From positions 5,500,231 to 5,564,230 of the forward strand of contig NZ_AP018248.1 in the NCBI RefSeq assembly GCF_002368295.1: 64,000 nucleotides of DNA, read 5' to 3'. Source of the stretch: Tolypothrix tenuis PCC 7101. GTDB lineage: Bacteria > Cyanobacteriota > Cyanobacteriia > Cyanobacteriales > Nostocaceae. The notes under the pieces were generated by a model. The model did no database searches. It was given only the letters and a program-made list of their open reading frames with translations, and was not told the origin of the DNA. Position numbers and translations under genes: made by a program. This document shows positions 60,398 to 64,000 of the stretch, piece after piece. How positions within the stretch are numbered: position 1 is the first letter of the stretch; each line of letters begins with the position of its first letter.

Positions 60398-60417
60398 AGA
60401 CGCGATTCATCGCGTCT
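60398..60417. repeat. 20-bp palindrome copy 4
   Basis: AGACGCGATTCATCGCGTCT is preceded on the plus strand by TTGTAC and ends 4 bp from the metY stop (minus strand). Confidence 0.9.
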
Positions 60418-60421
60418 CTGA

Positions 60422-61726
60422 CTAATGACTAATCTTCTCAAATGCTTGCTCGAAGTCTTCTTTGATATCGTCGATATGTTCAATACCAACTGAGACGCGG
60501 ACTAAATCGGGTGTTACGCCGGCGGAAACTTGTTCTGTATCACTTAACTGTTGATGGGTTGTAGAAGCTGGATGAATGACGAGGGTTTTTGCATCGCCAA
60601 CATTTGCTAGATGGCTTGCTAATTTCACATTATTAATGAAGGTTTTACCTGCTTCTAATCCGCCTTTGATTCCAAAATTTAAGACTCCACCAAATCCATG
60701 TCTAAGATATTTTTTGGCTCGCTGATGATAAGGATGATGGGGAAGTCCGGGATAATTAACCCAAGCTACTTGTGGTTGCTGTTCTAACCACTGGGCTAAT
60801 TCTAGAGCATTGCTGACATGGCGATCTACACGCAGAGATAGAGTTTCTAACCCTTGTAATAACAGAAAGGCGTTAAATGGACTCAATGAAGGGCCAAAAT
60901 CTCTTAACCCTTCTACTCTGGCGCGGATGATGAAAGCAATATTGCCAAAAGGACTACCAACGCCAAACACTTCTTGGAAATTCAGCCCGTGATAACCGGG
61001 GGATGGTTCAGTAAAGATGGGGAATTTACCATTACCCCAGTCAAATTTACCAGAATCGACAATTACGCCGCCAATCGAGGTGCCGTGACCACCAATCCAC
61101 TTAGTTGCAGATTCCACAACAATATCTGCGCCATGTTCAATTGGTCGAGCCAAATACCCACCTGCACCAAAGGTATTATCGACAATTAAGGGAATACCAT
61201 TCTCGTGAGCAATATGGGCTAAAGCAGCAAAGTCGGGAATATTAAATTGGGGATTACCAATGGTTTCAACATACAATGCTTTGGTGCGATCGTCGATCGC
61301 TTGACGGAAACTTTCTGCGTCGTCGCCTTCTACAAATTTGACGTTGATTCCTAAACGTGGCAGAGAAACTTTAAATTGGTTATAGGTGCCGCCATATAAA
61401 AAACTGGTAGAAACAATATTATCTCCAGCTTGAGCGATGGTACTTAAAGCCAAAAATTGTGCAGCTTGACCGCTAGAGGTGGCTAATGCAGCTACACCCC
61501 CCTCTAAAGCAGCTATTCGCTTTTCAAAGACATCCGTTGTCGGATTCATAATCCGAGTGTAAATGTTGCCAAACTCTTGTAATGCAAACAACCGCGCCCC
61601 ATGCTCTGCATCATCAAAAACATAAGATGTGGTTTGATAAATTGGTACAGCACGGGCATTAGTTCCGGCGGCTGGTTCTTGTCCAGCATGGACTTGCAAG
61701 GTTTCAAAGCGATATTTTTCCGACAT
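60422..61726 (-). CDS. metY: O-acetylhomoserine aminocarboxypropyltransferase (O-acetylhomoserine sulfhydrylase)
   Basis: A PLP enzyme that makes homocysteine from O-acetylhomoserine and sulfide, 434 aa from MSEKYRFETLQVHAGQEP. Cys/Met-metabolism PLP family motifs: YTRIMNPTTDVFEKRIAALE, VDNTFGAGGYLARPIEHGAD and the Schiff-base Lys in VESATKWIGGHGT. LVIHPASTTHQQL is typical of the homocysteine synthase branch. It sits directly upstream of metX. No SAM riboswitch is recognised in the 155 bp before it. Confidence 0.95.
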   Translation of the reverse strand: MSEKYRFETLQVHAGQEPAAGTNARAVPIYQTTSYVFDDAEHGARLFALQEFGNIYTRIMNPTTDVFEKRIAALEGGVAALATSSGQAAQFLALSTIAQAGDNIVSTSFLYGGTYNQFKVSLPRLGINVKFVEGDDAESFRQAIDDRTKALYVETIGNPQFNIPDFAALAHIAHENGIPLIVDNTFGAGGYLARPIEHGADIVVESATKWIGGHGTSIGGVIVDSGKFDWGNGKFPIFTEPSPGYHGLNFQEVFGVGSPFGNIAFIIRARVEGLRDFGPSLSPFNAFLLLQGLETLSLRVDRHVSNALELAQWLEQQPQVAWVNYPGLPHHPYHQRAKKYLRHGFGGVLNFGIKGGLEAGKTFINNVKLASHLANVGDAKTLVIHPASTTHQQLSDTEQVSAGVTPDLVRVSVGIEHIDDIKEDFEQAFEKISH

Positions 61727-61888
61727 AAACAATTATCTGCATCAAATATATTTTTCTTTTGTAGCGCCAATAATTAACTATAAGTCTATCGGCTTTTAGT
61801 ATTTTATCAGCCTACTCTATGAGCGCAAGGGAAAGAAGCATTGCTTAACGTTAACTAGCAGTAGACTGCTTGGCTGGCGATGGACAGG

Positions 61889-62953
61889 CTAAACACGCCA
61901 AATCTTGATTGACTTATCGCCGCTACCACTAATGAGATTTTTACCATCTTTGCTCCAAGCTAAAGCATAAATGCCGCCACCATGACCACTCAATTTATTG
62001 ACTACTTTTACAGTTTTCAAATCCCATAATTGAATTTCTCGGGATAAACTGCCGATAGCAAAAGTTTTGCCATCAGGACTAATCGCTACAGCATTAATAG
62101 GGCCAATTCCTATGGAGAAATTATGCATTAATTTCCCGGTTTTCAAGTTCCAGATTTTAATATTTTTACCATCAGTTTCTTGCAGTGATTGATGGCTGTC
62201 ATCGTAACCGCCATTAATCAGAGTTTGCCCATCTGGACTGAGAGCCAGAGAAATAACTGCGGATGCTCTCGCTTGGTCATACATGGGATTTACTGGACGA
62301 GGCGGAATCAAAGTTCGCAGCAGTCTACCATTGCTGATATTCCATAACTGAATTCTGCCATCTTCCATTCCACTAATTCGGGTTTTACTATCAGGAGTAA
62401 TGAGAATAGCAGTCGAGATTTTGCCAGGTTTTAAGCTCCGAATTAATTGCCCAGTTTTTAGGTTCCAGAGCTTAATAGTTTTATCGTAACTAGTAGATAC
62501 TAAAGTTTGTCCGTTTGGGCTAATATCAATATTAATAACTTGATTTGTATGTCCAGTTAAGGTGCGGATTAACTTGCCAGTTTTTGGGTTCCATAGCTTA
62601 ATTGTTTTGTCAGCACTGGCGCTAGCTAATGTTTGTGCATCTGGACTCATCGCCAGAGATATTACTCGCTCAGAATGTCCAGTTAAAGTGCTGATTAAAA
62701 CGCCAGTCTTGGGATTCCATACTTTGATTACTTTATCATCACCGCTACTAGCTAAAATCTGTTCATCTTTGCTGAGTGCTAGGGTGCGAACTGGTTCTTG
62801 ATGTCCAGATAAAGTCAGAACTACTTGATTAAGTTGTTGAGTTTTGGGATTAGGTTCGGCAATCGCTGGAGTTAAATTAATAACGTTAACAATAGTAGAT
62901 AATGTCAGGGTAGTTGCTGTGAGTGCTTTTAAAATAGAAGATTGCATTTGCAT
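61889..62953 (-). CDS. secreted WD40-repeat protein
   Basis: 354 aa from MQMQSSILKALTATTLTLST, which gives a signal peptide ending near AIAEP; an upstream in-frame Met at 63025 is less likely. About seven WD40 blades follow (LTGHSERVISLAMSPDAQTL, ASADKTIKLWNPKTGKLIRT and so on), enough for one propeller. It is probably a periplasmic scaffold or binding protein. A perfect 11-bp hairpin lies 108 bp upstream. Confidence 0.9.
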   Translation of the reverse strand: MQMQSSILKALTATTLTLSTIVNVINLTPAIAEPNPKTQQLNQVVLTLSGHQEPVRTLALSKDEQILASSGDDKVIKVWNPKTGVLISTLTGHSERVISLAMSPDAQTLASASADKTIKLWNPKTGKLIRTLTGHTNQVINIDISPNGQTLVSTSYDKTIKLWNLKTGQLIRSLKPGKISTAILITPDSKTRISGMEDGRIQLWNISNGRLLRTLIPPRPVNPMYDQARASAVISLALSPDGQTLINGGYDDSHQSLQETDGKNIKIWNLKTGKLMHNFSIGIGPINAVAISPDGKTFAIGSLSREIQLWDLKTVKVVNKLSGHGGGIYALAWSKDGKNLISGSGDKSIKIWRV

Positions 62954-63025
62954 AGGTATTTGGTAGAGCAGTTTTTTTCTATATATATAGGACTTTACTT
63001 TTGAGTGATGCAGGATCAACTTCAC

Positions 63026-63437
63026 AACTGATGAGTGAAATTCCGGTTTAGATCAGAAAATTTCTCGTTTCCCTGGAGGTAGAGAAACGAGAAAATAAAA
63101 GTAGTTCCCTACTGCACGTTTTCTATATAATTAACTTCATCAGGCTATAGGTAAAAATCGGAAAAGTCGGGAACTTCCAAAAACAAATTATCTAATAGCG
63201 GTTCCCATATAGGATTCATATTTGATTTGTAATATACAAAGGTGCGTTGCGCTTCGCGACAACACACCCTACACATAAATCTACTCAGATTATATTTCCT
63301 TTCTCCCCCTGCTCCCTGCTCCCTGCCCCTCTGCCTAAACAAAAGTGGGATTTTTCGAGTTGCAAGCCCCCAAGGGAGCAGTCAGCATAACAGGCGAGGT
63401 AAACTGTTGAAACTGACTGTTTTACACAAATTGCCTT
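63026..63437. other. spacer with hairpin and heptamer repeats
   Basis: It contains the 63061-63094 hairpin, a GTGCGTTGCG/CGACAACACAC-like repeat near 63242-63268, and TGCTCCC-type repeats near 63308-63330. No gene was accepted. The glyS promoter must be near its end. Confidence 0.6.
63061..63094. promoter_or_regulatory. 11-bp perfect hairpin upstream of the WD40 gene
   Basis: TTTCTCGTTTC and GAAACGAGAAA with a 12-nt loop containing GGAGG. Read on the minus strand the hairpin is followed by TTTTCTG, so it could be a leader terminator/attenuator of the WD40 gene or an operator. Confidence 0.5.
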
Positions 63438-64000
63438 ATGCCGGAATTTTTATTGGAAGTTGGAACAGAAGAACTACCTGCAAGCTTTCTGGGAGATGCC
63501 ATAGTACAATGGCGATCGCTAATTCCTCAAAGTCTTTCTACTCATAGCCTCACTAGTGATGCAGTGGAGGTTTACGGGACTCCACGGCGGTTAGCGGTAC
63601 TGATCAAAGGTCTACCATCTCGGCAACCAGACCGAGAAGAAGAAATTAAAGGCCCTCCCGCACAAGCAGCTTTTAAAGATGGTAAACCCACACCCGCCGC
63701 CTTGGGATTTGCGAAAAAGCAAGGTGTGGAAATCGAAGCGCTGCAAGTTCGACCTACCGATAAGGGCGATTTTGTGTTTGTCAACAAAAGCATTGCTGGT
63801 CGTCCCGTAGCAGATTTATTAACAGAACTGGTGCCCCAGTGGATTTATGCTTTAGAAGGTAAGCGGTTGATGCGCTGGGGTGATGGGGATGTGCGTTTTT
63901 CCCGTCCTATTCGCTGGCTGGTGGCTTTGTTAGATGCAGAGGTATTGCCGATTGAGTTGGTCAATGCTTCTAAGGTGGTGAAAAGCGATCGCATTTCTCG
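63438..64000 (+). CDS. glyS: glycyl-tRNA synthetase beta subunit (3' end outside window)
   Basis: The ATG at 63438 opens a frame that stays open to the window end (187 codons). The first residues MPEFLLEVGTEELPASFL are the GlyS start. Further conserved segments are VYGTPRRLAVLI, KGPPAQAAF, GFAKKQGVE, LRWGDG-like LMRWGDGDVRFSRPIRWLVA. The beta subunit joins GlyQ (alpha) in the tetrameric bacterial enzyme. The gene is complete at its start and truncated only by the window. Confidence 0.93.
   Translation, partial: MPEFLLEVGTEELPASFLGDAIVQWRSLIPQSLSTHSLTSDAVEVYGTPRRLAVLIKGLPSRQPDREEEIKGPPAQAAFKDGKPTPAALGFAKKQGVEIEALQVRPTDKGDFVFVNKSIAGRPVADLLTELVPQWIYALEGKRLMRWGDGDVRFSRPIRWLVALLDAEVLPIELVNASKVVKSDRIS

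Noticed and set aside
61727..61888. SAM riboswitch before metY
   Set aside because: No recognisable conserved core or helix pattern in the 155-bp leader region.

Overview
The window looks like chromosomal DNA of a filamentous, heterocyst-type cyanobacterium (Nostocales; Nostoc, Calothrix or Tolypothrix-like). The DNA is AT-rich and carries many copies of the octamer palindrome GCGATCGC (HIP1). Gaps are full of heptameric short tandem repeats (GGTAATT, AGTCAAA, GGGGATT, GGGGCAT types). The gene content is also cyanobacterial: a DUF3038/DUF4335 pair, a DUF1400 hydrolase, CHAT-TPR proteins, an FHA-domain class A penicillin-binding protein and 4-hydroxyphenylpyruvate dioxygenase. No plasmid, phage or CRISPR functions are visible.

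Layout. 1-5.1 kb: the end of a CHAT/TPR protein with near-identical 138-bp repeats, two small unknown genes, a dipeptide-type ABC permease and apt. 5.5-12.6 kb: the DUF3038/DUF4335 operon, an FHA-PBP1A, a secreted Pro/Thr-rich protein, lspA and bioY. 13-17.2 kb: a Pho-box-preceded pstS-pstC-pstA-pstB operon ending in two hairpins. 17.4-21.1 kb: an Lhr-like helicase, an ankyrin protein and a decayed TnsB-like transposase fragment. 21.3-29.2 kb: a very large secreted haemagglutinin-type exoprotein with an apparent proprotein-convertase P-domain, followed by a secreted TPR-CHAT protease. 29.6 kb: tRNA-Pro(CGG). 29.9-38.7 kb: mixed housekeeping and hypothetical genes. 39.2-45.2 kb: HPPD, DUF1400 hydrolase, Ap4A phosphorylase and a cysteine desulfurase-like enzyme. 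45.3-54.7 kb: NarL-type response regulator, Crp-family regulator, amidase, coiled-coil membrane protein, a truncated desaturase, a bile-acid-symporter-type carrier, a PP2C-like protein and an MFS carrier. 54.8-64 kb: an orphan nitrate/sulfonate-type binding protein, a MITE-like palindrome, an SDR/O-methyltransferase pair, metX and metY, a WD40 protein and the start of glyS.

The clearest functional units are phosphate uptake (pstSCAB), methionine synthesis through O-acetylhomoserine (metY-metX) and a possible cell-surface pair (exoprotein plus secreted CHAT protease). The strongest non-coding signals are these: (i) heptamer repeats that overlap or abut stop codons, several of them supplying the stop; (ii) a 20-bp palindrome present four times, each time downstream of a stop codon; (iii) a nested hairpin between pstS and pstC; (iv) several perfect inverted repeats in promoter regions; (v) a TnsB fragment resembling the transposase of type V-K CRISPR-associated transposons. 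All identifications come from reading the sequence and remembered family features; no database search was made.
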